In this document: one piece after another, positions 7,084-14,504 of the stretch
Layout of the letters: each line of letters starts with the position of its first letter
Numbering within the stretch: the first letter of the stretch is position 1
Origin: CAWELS01 sp964468205
Lineage (GTDB): Bacteria > Acidobacteriota > Terriglobia > Bryobacterales > Bryobacteraceae
DNA length: 14,634 bases
Direction of reading: 5' to 3'
Assembly (NCBI GenBank): GCA_964468205.1
Contig: CAYXVG010000102.1
Location: 1 to 14,634 of the forward strand
Made by a program: the position numbers and the translations under genes
Notes under the pieces: model-generated
What the model saw: the letters and a program-made list of their open reading frames with translations, nothing else
Told to the model about the DNA's origin: nothing
Databases searched by the model: none

Positions 7084-8106
7084 TCAGGGGCCGTAGCGGT
7101 CCCAGCGTTGTTTCCAGTGTTTCAGAAAATCGACCCTCCATCTGCTGATGGTCGCTTGGCACTCCTCGGCGGGGGCATCAAGGTCGACATAGTAATTGGG
7201 GAAGCATTCGCGGTCAAAGTGGCGGAAACGGCCGCCCCAACTCTCCGCCGTGGGATTGTCCACGTCGCCCACGCCGGCGAGCACCGGCGAGAGGAGGTAG
7301 AGCATAGAGGGCGAATCGCCCTCCTTCAGAGTATTGTTCGGCCATTGGGCGAGAGGGAATGCGTCGCCGGCTTCCGGGCCGTGACCGCGGATGTTCCGCT
7401 TCACGAATTCCTGGTTGCCCCATTCGCCGGACTGCTCACCGCCCTGATAAACGCCGCGGAAAGTATCATTCTGGAATCGCGGCAGGATGCCATTCTCAAT
7501 CCACCACAACTTGGGCCATTTGTCCTCGAGGCCGGCGAATACGTAGTCCCGGGCGGCGGGGTCGGCCCGGGTATTGCTCGATCCGATGTAGTAGACGCGG
7601 ATTCTCGCGGCAATCGACGGGTCGTCATGAAGGGCCTGCGCCAGGTCGGTGAGCGAGCCCCAGACGAGAACCCAAAGGGGTCTATCCTTCCCCGCCGGAT
7701 CCTCCGCCCGGGCCCGCTCGATGATCCAGCGGGATCCCTCGGTGGCGCCGTCCGGGCTAGGAGCGCCTTTTTCGTAGCAGCCTTGCTTCACGAGCGACAA
7801 AGCTTGCTCCTCGGTGATGAGCTCGGGATAGCCGTTGGCCCGGACTTGCTCGATGCGGATCTCCCGGATCCAGCGGCGGACCTTATCGGCGGAATTTTCG
7901 GCGCCAGGACCGGGGCTGGAAACGATTCCCTCAATCTCGAGGATGTCCGAGTAGTGGAGGAGGCGGTAGAGGGACTGGATGTCATCGGGGTCGCCGCCGA
8001 GGTCGGTGGAGACGAGCACCCGGTAGGTGGTCTGGGCCGGCGATGGAAAGGCGGAGAAACAGAAGACCACGGAGGCGCAGAGGACACAGAGAATATGGCG
8101 GGTCAT
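7084..8106 (-). CDS. Secreted DUF1593 / Sde182-type nucleoside-hydrolase-like protein
   Basis: A 340-aa exported protein with the nucleoside-hydrolase-like fold of DUF1593 (Sde182 N-terminal domain). A signal peptide (MTRHILCVLCASVVFCFSAF then PSPAQ) precedes the Asp-rich motif STDLGGDPDDIQSLYRLL at about 33-50, the counterpart of the calcium-binding DTDxGxDD motif of nucleoside hydrolases. Other family-like segments are GIVSSPGPG, PLWVLVWGSLTDLAQAL and YYIGSSNTRADP. The C-terminal extension found in longer members is absent or reduced. I prefer the ATG at 8106 because it shares ATGA with the mtnA stop; another in-frame ATG at 8118 would add four residues. Enzyme activity and substrate are unproven, and members are often found near polysaccharide genes. 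The signal-peptide region coincides with a 9-bp tandem repeat (separate entry). Confidence 0.85.
   Translation of the reverse strand: MTRHILCVLCASVVFCFSAFPSPAQTTYRVLVSTDLGGDPDDIQSLYRLLHYSDILEIEGIVSSPGPGAENSADKVRRWIREIRIEQVRANGYPELITEEQALSLVKQGCYEKGAPSPDGATEGSRWIIERARAEDPAGKDRPLWVLVWGSLTDLAQALHDDPSIAARIRVYYIGSSNTRADPAARDYVFAGLEDKWPKLWWIENGILPRFQNDTFRGVYQGGEQSGEWGNQEFVKRNIRGHGPEAGDAFPLAQWPNNTLKEGDSPSMLYLLSPVLAGVGDVDNPTAESWGGRFRHFDRECFPNYYVDLDAPAEECQATISRWRVDFLKHWKQRWDRYGP
8067..8093. repeat. Three 9-bp tandem units inside the DUF1593 signal peptide
   Basis: Read on the plus strand, CCACGGAGG, CGCAGAGGA and CACAGAGAA follow one another, three imperfect copies of a 9-bp unit. From memory, this wording (repeated CACAGAGGA-like units) is a common short dispersed repeat in large bacterial genomes, normally intergenic. 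Here it is read in the opposite direction and encodes the CVLCASVVF-like core of the signal peptide. Confidence 0.6.
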
Positions 8107-9131
8107 GACACCTCGCATATCTTCTTGAGGGATTCGATGTACGGGGGGCGGGCGACGCCGCGTTCGGTGATGATGGCGGCGACGTAGCGGTTGGGGGTGA
8201 TGTCGAAGGCGGGGTTTTCGACGCCGATGCCTTCGGGGGCGACGCGGGCGCCGCCGGCGTGGGTGACTTCATCGGGGTCCCGCTGTTCAATCGGGATTTC
8301 CTCGCCCGAGGGGCACCGCATATCAATGGTGGAGACGGGAGCGGCCACGTAGAAGGGTACGCCGTTTTCCTTGGCGAGCACCGCCACCGAGTAGGTACCG
8401 ATCTTGTTGGCGACGTCGCCGTTGGCGGCAATGCGGTCGGCGCCGACGACGACGCAGCCGATGCGGCCGGCGCGGAGGAAATGACCGGCCATGTTGTCAG
8501 TGATCACCGAGGTCGGAATGTTGTCCTGCTGCAGCTCCCAGGCGGTGAGGCGCGCGCCTTGGAGGAATGGCCGGGTCTCATCGGCGAACACGTCGATTTT
8601 CTTGCCGGCCTCGACGGCGGCGCGGATGACGCCGAGAGCTGTGCCATATCCGGCGGTGGCGAGCGCTCCGGCGTTGCAGTGGGTAAGCACGGTTTTGCCG
8701 TCAGGGACAAGCCCGGCGCCGTGGCGGCCCATGGCCCGGTTGATTTCGATATCCTCGCGCTTGATGAGTTGCGCTTCCTCGACCAGGCGCCGGCGGATCT
8801 CGTCAGCCGGCTTTTCCTTGACGGACTCGTAGACCCTTCGCATCCTCTCGAGCGCCCAACGCAGATTGACGGCGGTGGGGCGCGTGTTGAGTTCGGCGGC
8901 GACGCGGTTAAACTCCTCGTCGAGCCTGCCTTCGTTGGCCTGCTGCATTCCCAGGGCGACGCCCATGGCGGTGGCGACGCCGATGGCCGGTGCGCCGCGG
9001 ATGACGAGCGCCTTAACGGCCTCGCCGACTTCCTTCGCGGTTTTGCAGGTGATGTAGGTCTCGACGCCTGGCAGCACGCGCTGGTCAATCATAACCACGC
9101 CATCCGGCGTCCATTCGATGGTCTCTACCAT
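8103..9131 (-). CDS. mtnA: S-methyl-5-thioribose-1-phosphate isomerase
   Basis: Cytosolic enzyme of methionine salvage that isomerises methylthioribose-1-phosphate (aldose) to methylthioribulose-1-phosphate. The 342-aa length is typical. Diagnostic motifs are present: RGAPAIG (45-51), THCNAGALATAGYGTALGVI with the catalytic cysteine C152, DETRPFLQGARLTAWEL (184-200), and VVGADRIAANGDVANKIGTY with the catalytic aspartate D232. The related eIF2B-type regulatory subunits lack this full set. It overlaps the preceding protease gene by 7 nt and the next gene by 4 nt (ATGA), so translation is probably coupled. No other methionine-salvage gene (mtnK, mtnP, mtnB-D) is in the window. Confidence 0.96.
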   Translation of the reverse strand: MVETIEWTPDGVVMIDQRVLPGVETYITCKTAKEVGEAVKALVIRGAPAIGVATAMGVALGMQQANEGRLDEEFNRVAAELNTRPTAVNLRWALERMRRVYESVKEKPADEIRRRLVEEAQLIKREDIEINRAMGRHGAGLVPDGKTVLTHCNAGALATAGYGTALGVIRAAVEAGKKIDVFADETRPFLQGARLTAWELQQDNIPTSVITDNMAGHFLRAGRIGCVVVGADRIAANGDVANKIGTYSVAVLAKENGVPFYVAAPVSTIDMRCPSGEEIPIEQRDPDEVTHAGGARVAPEGIGVENPAFDITPNRYVAAIITERGVARPPYIESLKKICEVS

Positions 9132-9892
9132 GTTGCTCCGATATCCTCCAAATGAGTGAGATAAGCGATGAAAAAGGTCAGGTTATAGGTTGCGTGCATG
9201 ACCGTGGCGGCGGCGGTTGACTTCGAGCGGAGGCGAACCACGCAGAAGGCCACTCCGGCGGCGGTGATGAGGAGCACGTGCCTCCAGGACCAGGCGTATT
9301 GCGGCCCATGCAGCAGCGCAAAGACAGCCGAGGTGATCAGCACGCCGGCGGCGGGGCCGAGGGACCTGACGAGCCGCGGCAGGTAGAATCCGCGAAAGGC
9401 GAGTTCCTCGCAGAGAGGGCCGGCGGTGACAGCGAAAGCGCCAACGACGATGAGCGACAGCCGGTCCCGCAACAACTCCATCATCGGCATTTCGATTTCC
9501 GGGGTCTTGAGCAGGCCGCCGGCGATCCCGACGGCCATCGCCAGCAAAGGCCCGTAGGCCGCATAGAGGAGCAGAGGGCGTTTCGGCCGGACCCAGCCCA
9601 TTGACGGCCAGAAAGGCCGGCCGTATTTGAAGCGCAGCAGAGCGAACAGAGCCAGGAACCAGAAGGCGTAGCCGGCGAACTGCGCGGCGAGAACGCCTAG
9701 CGCGGGGATCTCCTGTTCGGCCGGAACGAAATCGACGAACAGCCGCACGAGCAGCGCCGCGACGATCATCACGGGGAGCGCCAGGCCGGTCAGCACGAGC
9801 AGGTCCTGGCCCGTCCAGAAGGGTTCGCCCGGCTTCGGCTGCTCTTGTTGCGGCGGCGGCTCAAACGGAAAGGGGCTAGAGGATTCGCTCAT
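9125..9892 (-). CDS. CPBP-family intramembrane metalloprotease (CAAX/Abi type)
   Basis: An integral membrane protein of 255 aa. A Pro/Glu/Gln-rich cytosolic N-terminus (about 1-28) precedes several hydrophobic helices. All three conserved catalytic motifs are seen: EELAFR (E162, E163, R167), FALLHG (H195) and HATYN (H233, N237). These are the glutamates and histidines of the Rce1/CPBP active site. Bacterial members process or bind peptides at the membrane, and some are bacteriocin-immunity or Abi proteins; this one's substrate is unknown. Its ATG shares ATGA with the stop of the upstream DHS-like gene and its end overlaps mtnA. Confidence 0.92.
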   Translation of the reverse strand: MSESSSPFPFEPPPQQEQPKPGEPFWTGQDLLVLTGLALPVMIVAALLVRLFVDFVPAEQEIPALGVLAAQFAGYAFWFLALFALLRFKYGRPFWPSMGWVRPKRPLLLYAAYGPLLAMAVGIAGGLLKTPEIEMPMMELLRDRLSLIVVGAFAVTAGPLCEELAFRGFYLPRLVRSLGPAAGVLITSAVFALLHGPQYAWSWRHVLLITAAGVAFCVVRLRSKSTAAATVMHATYNLTFFIAYLTHLEDIGATW

Positions 9893-10857
9893 GCCGCTCC
9901 TCCGCCCCGCTCCACCAGCAGCGCCGCGAGCAACGGCACCATGATCTCGTGATGGCCGGTGAGGGCGTAGCCCTTGCCTCCGGCTTCGGCATGGGGACGG
10001 CCGACGACATTCACGCGGGGCCGGTAGTGCTGCAGGAAGTCGAGATTCGCCGTGGTGAAGCCGCGGAGCGGATAGCCGAGGTTGCGGGTGACTGAGACCG
10101 CCTTGAGGAACACCTCGGGGAGGACCACGGCCGAGCCGATGTTCAGATAGACGCCGCCATCATGCAGCGCCCGCACAAGAGAGCAGAAGAGGCGGAAGTC
10201 GTGGTGAGTGGCGGCGCCGATGGCGGCGCCGTCCGCCCGCGGATGCGTATGCGGGGTGTCGGTCCCGATGGCGATGTGCACGGTGACGGGAATGGAGCGT
10301 TGCCACGCCGCGAGAAGCAGGCTCTGCTCGCGGAAGCGCTCGCCGGCGATCTCGTCGAGCTTGCGGCCCAAAGCTTCGCCGGCGCCGATGCCATCGCGGG
10401 CGGCCTCGGAGTAGGCAGCGTTCATCTCGCGGCCGGTCTGCTCAGCCGACCCGAAGCTGCCATCGGGCAGCACCGCCTCGACATCCTCGCTGGTGCAGCC
10501 GGCGATGGCGATCTCGAAGTCATGAATGGCGGTGGAGCCGTTCATCACGAGTCCGGTCACGAAGCCGCGGTCCATGAGGTCGATGAGGACCGGAGCGAGG
10601 CCGCACTTGACGACGTGGCCGCCCATGCCCCAAAGGACGGCGCGCTTTTTCTCACGGGCCGCGGCGATGGCCGCGGCGAGGGCGCGCAATTCGTCCGCCG
10701 CAAGGATCTTCGGAAGCGAGTCGAGCCACTCGCCGATGCCGGCTCCCCGGCGGTGAGGGCGTCCGAAATGCTCGATCGCGACCTTGCCGCCGCGTTCTTT
10801 GATATCAACGGTCCGCAGGTTGGAGAAGTTCGCCGGATTGATTTCGTACTTGCTCAT
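9889..10857 (-). CDS. Deoxyhypusine-synthase-like conserved protein of unknown function
   Basis: A 322-aa cytosolic protein that I place, with moderate confidence, in the deoxyhypusine synthase (DHS)-like NAD-binding fold. Supporting segments are KRAVLWGMGGHVVKCGLAPVLIDLM (72-95), FVTGLVMNGSTAIHDFEIAIAG (99-120), matching the DHS pattern of a Gly/Thr-rich strand and VHD-like turn, and GGVYLNIGSAVVLPEVFLKAV (234-254). I do not see an obvious equivalent of the DHS active-site lysine region, so hypusine-type chemistry is doubtful; bacteria lack eIF5A. A His/Asp-rich patch (TDTPHTHPRADG at 199-210, then THHD) could bind metal or substrate. It lies between uvrA and the protease gene, overlapping each by 4 nt (ATGA). 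A link to polyamine metabolism is a guess, supported only by the fold and by mtnA two genes away. Confidence 0.6.
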   Translation of the reverse strand: MSKYEINPANFSNLRTVDIKERGGKVAIEHFGRPHRRGAGIGEWLDSLPKILAADELRALAAAIAAAREKKRAVLWGMGGHVVKCGLAPVLIDLMDRGFVTGLVMNGSTAIHDFEIAIAGCTSEDVEAVLPDGSFGSAEQTGREMNAAYSEAARDGIGAGEALGRKLDEIAGERFREQSLLLAAWQRSIPVTVHIAIGTDTPHTHPRADGAAIGAATHHDFRLFCSLVRALHDGGVYLNIGSAVVLPEVFLKAVSVTRNLGYPLRGFTTANLDFLQHYRPRVNVVGRPHAEAGGKGYALTGHHEIMVPLLAALLVERGGGAA

Positions 10858-13610
10858 TTAACCTTCGGGAACGCCTTTCTGAGAGCCGCCGCCGTGTAGC
10901 TCTTCTTGTTCCGGACGACTTCCTCGGGCGTTCCCGAGACCACGACGCGGCCGCCGCTTTCGCCGCCTCCGGGTCCGAGATCGATGATCCAGTCGGCGGA
11001 TTTGATGACGTCGAGCTGATGTTCGATCACGACCACGGTATTGCCGAGGTCCACCAGCCTTTGTAGCACGTCGAGCAGCTTTCGCACATCCTCGAAGTGG
11101 AGCCCGGTGGTTGGCTCGTCGAGGATGTAAAGCGTCCGGCCGGTCTGGCGGCGGCTCAGTTCCTTGGCGAGCTTGATGCGCTGCGCCTCGCCGCCGGAGA
11201 GGGTAGTGGCGGATTGGCCGAGGTGAATGTAGCCGAGGCCGACGTCGCGCAGCGTTTGCAGCTTCGCGTTCACCAGCGGGATATTCTCCATCAATTCCGC
11301 GGCTTCTTCGACGGTGGCCTCGAGCAGTTCCGCGATGGAGTAGCCCTTGAACTTCACCTGCAGGGTTTCCTGATTGTAACGGCGGCCGAGGCAAACGTCA
11401 CAGGGGACGAAGACGTCGGGCAGGAAGTTCATCTCGATGCGCTTGACGCCGTCGCCCTGACAGGCTTCGCAGCGGCCGCCCTTGACGTTGAAGCTGAAGC
11501 GCCCCGGTTTATAGCCGCGGGCCCGGGACTCCGGCAACTTGGAATAGATGTCGCGGATGGGGGTGAAGGCTCCGGTGTAGGTGGCCGGGTTGGAGCGGGG
11601 CGTGCGGCCAATGGGGGCCTGATCGATTTCCACCACCTTGTCGATGTTCTTCGCGCCGAGGATTTTGTCGTGAGCCCCGGCCTCGGCCTGGGAGCGATAG
11701 AGTGTCCGCCTGAGGGAGCGGTAGACGATGTCGTTCACCAGCGTCGACTTGCCACTGCCCGAAACGCCGGTAATGACGATGAAGCGGCCGAGGGGGAAGG
11801 CGACGTCGAGGTTCTTGAGATTATGCTCGCGGGCGCCTTTGACAAGCAGCCGCTTGCCATTGCCCGGACGCCGCTTCTCGGGGAGCGGGATCCCGCGCTT
11901 TCCGCTCAGGTACTGGCCGGTGAGCGAGTTCTCGTTTTCCGCGATCTGGGCGGGCGTGCCACAAGCCACCAACTCCCCGCCGAGGCGGCCGGCTCCGGGG
12001 CCGAGATCGATCACGTAGTCGGCGCGTTCGATGGTTTCTTCGTCGTGCTCCACTACGAGCACGGTGTTACCGAGATCGCGCAGGCGGCCGAGGGTGTCGA
12101 GCAGCCGGCCGTTATCGCGTGGATGGAGGCCGATGGACGGTTCGTCGAGGACGTAGAGAACGCCGCGTAGGCGGGAGCCAATCTGGGTGGCGAGGCGGAT
12201 TCGCTGGCTCTCGCCGCCGGAGAGGGTGGCGGCCGAGCGGGCAAGGTCCAGGTAATCCAAACCGACGGCCTTGAGGAACTCCAGGCGATTGAGGATTTCC
12301 TCGACGACGCGGCCGGCGATCTTTCGCTCGCGGGGGCTGAGCCGCCAATCCTCGACGAGCGGCAGCGCCCGCGCGATGGGGATGGCCGTAATTTCCCCAA
12401 TGGTCATGCCCTTCACCTTCACGGCCAGGCTGCTCACTTTGAGGCGGGCGCCCTTGCACTCGCGGCAAGTGGTGGGCGACATGTATTCGACGAGCCACTC
12501 GCGGTATGTGCCGCTGGCCTCTTCATAGGTTTCATCGAGGATATCGAGGATGCCGGGATGGCCTTTCGCGCCTTCGAGCAACTGGGTTTGAGCGCGACCG
12601 GGCAGTTTGTTGAAGCGAGTCTTAAGGTCGACGCCGATGAGGCGGGCCAGTTCGGCCGCGCGGTGCTTCATGTAGCTGGCGCCGGCCCCTGGACCGAGGC
12701 CGCCCTCGAAGAGCGGCTTGGTGGGATCGGCGATGACCTTCACGGGGTCGAAGGTCCAGGCGCTGCCGAGGCCGTGGCAGGAGGGACAGGCGCCGTAGGG
12801 GCTATTGAAGGAGAAGGACCGGGGCTCGAGCTGCGGGATGGAGGCGCCGCACTCCGGGCAGGCGAACTTCTGCGAATAAATCGTCTCCTCTCCGTTGACG
12901 ACGGCGAGCAGGATGAGACCATCGGCGAGTTTGGCCGCGGTCTGAATGGAGGCTTCGAGACGTTTTTCGATGCCCTCTTTGAGCAGCAGGCGGTCGACGA
13001 CGACTTCGATGGTGTGGTTGCGGCGGCGGTCGAGGGTGATTTCCTCGTCGAGGGAGCGGAGGATGCCGTCGATGCGGGCGCGGACGAAGCCTTGGCGATT
13101 GAGCTGTTCAAGTTCCTTGCGGTATTCGCCCTTGCGGCCGCGGACGATGGGGGCGAGGATCATGACGCGCTCGCCGTGGGGGATGGCAAGCACCTTATCG
13201 AGGATTTGCCGGGTGGTTTGTGGCGAAACGGGAATATTGCACTGGGGGCAGTGGGGAATGCCGATGGAGGCGAACAGGAGGCGGAGGTAGTCGTAGATTT
13301 CGGTAATGGTACCGACGGTGGAACGCGGGCTGCGGTTGGTGGTTTTCTGCTCGATGGAGATCGCTGGGCTGAGGCCGTCGATGGAGTCGACGTCGGGGCG
13401 CTCCATCTGGTCGAGGAACTGGCGGGCGTAGGGCGAGAGGGTTTCGACGTAGCGGCGCTGGCCTTCGGCGTAGATAGTGTCGAAGGCGAGGGAGGACTTG
13501 CCGGAGCCGGAGAGGCCGGTGATCACGGTGAAGGTGTTGCGCGGGATTTCGACATTGATGGCTCTCAGGTTGTGGGTGCGGGCGCCGTGGACCGTGATCG
13601 ACTTCAACAT
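10854..13610 (-). CDS. uvrA: UvrABC excinuclease subunit A
   Basis: The damage-recognition ATPase of nucleotide excision repair, acting as a dimer that loads UvrB on damaged DNA. At 918 aa it is near the usual 940. Both ABC modules are complete: Walker A GLSGSGKS at 32-39 and GVSGSGKS at 615-622; signatures LSGGESQ at 463-469 and LSGGEAQ at 804-810; Walker B LDEP at about 488 and 830. The zinc modules are C251/C254/C275/C278 and C714/C717/C737/C740. The insertion and UvrB-binding regions between them look normal. It is the first gene of a six-gene operon and shares ATGA with the next gene. No good Shine-Dalgarno precedes the ATG; a TACGAT box lies about 20 nt upstream. I could not recognise an SOS box. 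Confidence 0.98.
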   Translation of the reverse strand: MLKSITVHGARTHNLRAINVEIPRNTFTVITGLSGSGKSSLAFDTIYAEGQRRYVETLSPYARQFLDQMERPDVDSIDGLSPAISIEQKTTNRSPRSTVGTITEIYDYLRLLFASIGIPHCPQCNIPVSPQTTRQILDKVLAIPHGERVMILAPIVRGRKGEYRKELEQLNRQGFVRARIDGILRSLDEEITLDRRRNHTIEVVVDRLLLKEGIEKRLEASIQTAAKLADGLILLAVVNGEETIYSQKFACPECGASIPQLEPRSFSFNSPYGACPSCHGLGSAWTFDPVKVIADPTKPLFEGGLGPGAGASYMKHRAAELARLIGVDLKTRFNKLPGRAQTQLLEGAKGHPGILDILDETYEEASGTYREWLVEYMSPTTCRECKGARLKVSSLAVKVKGMTIGEITAIPIARALPLVEDWRLSPRERKIAGRVVEEILNRLEFLKAVGLDYLDLARSAATLSGGESQRIRLATQIGSRLRGVLYVLDEPSIGLHPRDNGRLLDTLGRLRDLGNTVLVVEHDEETIERADYVIDLGPGAGRLGGELVACGTPAQIAENENSLTGQYLSGKRGIPLPEKRRPGNGKRLLVKGAREHNLKNLDVAFPLGRFIVITGVSGSGKSTLVNDIVYRSLRRTLYRSQAEAGAHDKILGAKNIDKVVEIDQAPIGRTPRSNPATYTGAFTPIRDIYSKLPESRARGYKPGRFSFNVKGGRCEACQGDGVKRIEMNFLPDVFVPCDVCLGRRYNQETLQVKFKGYSIAELLEATVEEAAELMENIPLVNAKLQTLRDVGLGYIHLGQSATTLSGGEAQRIKLAKELSRRQTGRTLYILDEPTTGLHFEDVRKLLDVLQRLVDLGNTVVVIEHQLDVIKSADWIIDLGPGGGESGGRVVVSGTPEEVVRNKKSYTAAALRKAFPKVK

Positions 13611-13630
13611 GCGTTGGGACTCAAACTTCT

Positions 13631-13636
13631 ATCGTA
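13631..13636 (-). promoter_or_regulatory. Candidate -10 box for uvrA operon
   Basis: TACGAT on the minus strand lies 20 nt upstream of the uvrA ATG and resembles a sigma-70 -10 element. No matching -35 is seen at the usual distance, where GC-rich sequence lies. The inverted repeat end at 13654-13667 is directly upstream, so any promoter here would abut the repeat. Confidence 0.22.
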
Positions 13637-13653
13637 GCGTGGGGCGGCCGGTT

Positions 13654-13799
13654 GCCCGTGTGACGCAAGACCCCCCTTATTCGCATGCCGTGTAAAAAAC
13701 GACGTTTTGGCGATTCGGTAAGTCATTGATTTCTTTGGCGCGGCGACGGCGCTGCTTTACCGATTTGCGAAACGAAGCCGATTCGTGCGTCACACGGGC
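13654..13799. repeat. 146-bp unit with perfect 14-bp inverted ends
   Basis: GCCCGTGTGACGCA at 13654-13667 is the exact reverse complement of TGCGTCACACGGGC at 13786-13799. Complementarity resumes for two more bases after one mismatch. Inside, TCGGTAA (about 13715) and TTACCGA (about 13757) are also complementary, and AAAACG-A-CGTTTT at 13696-13708 is a near-perfect small palindrome. This could fold into a long hairpin or be a miniature inverted-repeat element. I see no flanking target duplication and no transposase. Confidence 0.6.
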
Positions 13800-13800
13800 G
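13762..13800 (+). repeat. Copy A of a 39-bp degenerate direct repeat
   Basis: This segment, centred on AACGAAGCC, aligns with 14143-14181 at 32 of 39 positions with one gap. It overlaps the right end of the 146-bp inverted-repeat unit, so that end occurs again about 380 bp away. Confidence 0.65.
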
Positions 13801-13956
13801 GCCCCGCGGGAATCAGCGGCCTGCCGCTGCGAGTTATTGTAGCGGGCGGCGTGGCACGGGCTGCGTGCAGCGGGACGGCTACGGCTGGAAGTTGTTGGTG
13901 GGATTGATTTTCCGACGCGTTGCTAGAAACAGAGAGTGATGTGACCGAGGTATCAG

Positions 13957-14070
13957 CGCCGTTCGATTTCGCCAATCAGTGGATTGATTTGTTACGGCGA
14001 GCCAGCGCCCGGCAACCTATATGGGATTCACATACAGCGCTGGGGTTCAGGAAACGCCGTTCGATTTCGC
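13957..14070 (+). repeat. 16-bp perfect direct repeat pair, 98 bp apart
   Basis: CGCCGTTCGATTTCGC occurs exactly at 13957-13972 and 14055-14070. The first copy is followed by a GGATTGATTT motif that also occurs 80 bp earlier at 13901-13910. These belong to the same repeat-rich block and indicate duplicated short elements. Confidence 0.75.
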
Positions 14071-14142
14071 GAACGCGATATCGTGTTCAACCTGTTCTTT
14101 GCTCAACCTGCCGGCCACGCGTGGCGCCGCTGCGGCCTTTTA

Positions 14143-14181
14143 GGATTGCGGAACGAAGCCAATTCTTGCGTAACCCGAGCG
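14143..14181 (+). repeat. Copy B of the 39-bp degenerate direct repeat
   Basis: This is the partner of the copy at 13762-13800, in the same orientation and sharing the exact core AACGAAGCC and TGCGT. Downstream of both copies there is a further weak match around GTG-CAC-GGG-TGC and GCAGCGGG, suggesting a longer, decayed duplication. Confidence 0.6.
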
Positions 14182-14504
14182 TTAAGCTGCTATGTGTCAC
14201 CGGGTGCATTGCAGCGGGTGGGGTCAAGGGACGAGCCGCCCCAGCCAGAAGCACCGTTGCGGTTGGGTATGGATTTCCGTTGAGGCTATGCGGTTTCAAG
14301 AGTAAGAATAGAATACAGGAAGGGACGATGGCGGGGTGAGTGTGTTTTCTCGTGCAAATCCGCTAATGGTATTCACGCTTTTGCCGGTAATGCCGGTCGC
14401 GAATCTCGCGCCGGACTCTTGTGAACAGTCGCTGCATAGCTTCGGTCGCTTCCGGCAACATGTATGCTACCCCGGCTGCAACTGGTGCACAAGGATGTAA
14501 ACAG

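Larger units (their letters stand above)
13611..14504. other. 894-nt gene-free region with degenerate repeats
   Basis: No reading frame here looks like a gene; the longest (139 codons from 13920) gives a composition unlike protein and crosses the repeats. The region is less GC-rich than its surroundings and contains related segments: a TTGATTT motif followed by a GC-rich run at about 13724, 13903 and 13983; two copies of CGCCGTTCGATTTCGC; two copies of a 39-bp segment; and a 14-bp inverted repeat. It looks like an accumulation of short mobile or REP-like elements, partly decayed. It also must hold the promoters of uvrA and of the right-edge gene. Confidence 0.6.

Noticed and set aside
8259..9155. 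298-codon open frame antisense to mtnA
   Set aside because: Same shadow effect; mtnA on the other strand has all catalytic motifs.
9125..9892. CPBP protease as an Abi phage-defence or bacteriocin-immunity component
   Set aside because: No toxin, bacteriocin or defence gene is nearby; it is embedded in a housekeeping-type operon.
12558..13637. 359-codon open frame antisense to uvrA
   Set aside because: It is a shadow of a high-GC gene: Gly/Ala/Glu/Asp-rich with no recognisable domain, while the opposite strand encodes textbook UvrA.
13920..14339. 139-codon open frame on the plus strand upstream of the right-edge gene
   Set aside because: It crosses the repeat copies, has no Shine-Dalgarno, and its Arg/Ser/Cys-rich product resembles no protein family.
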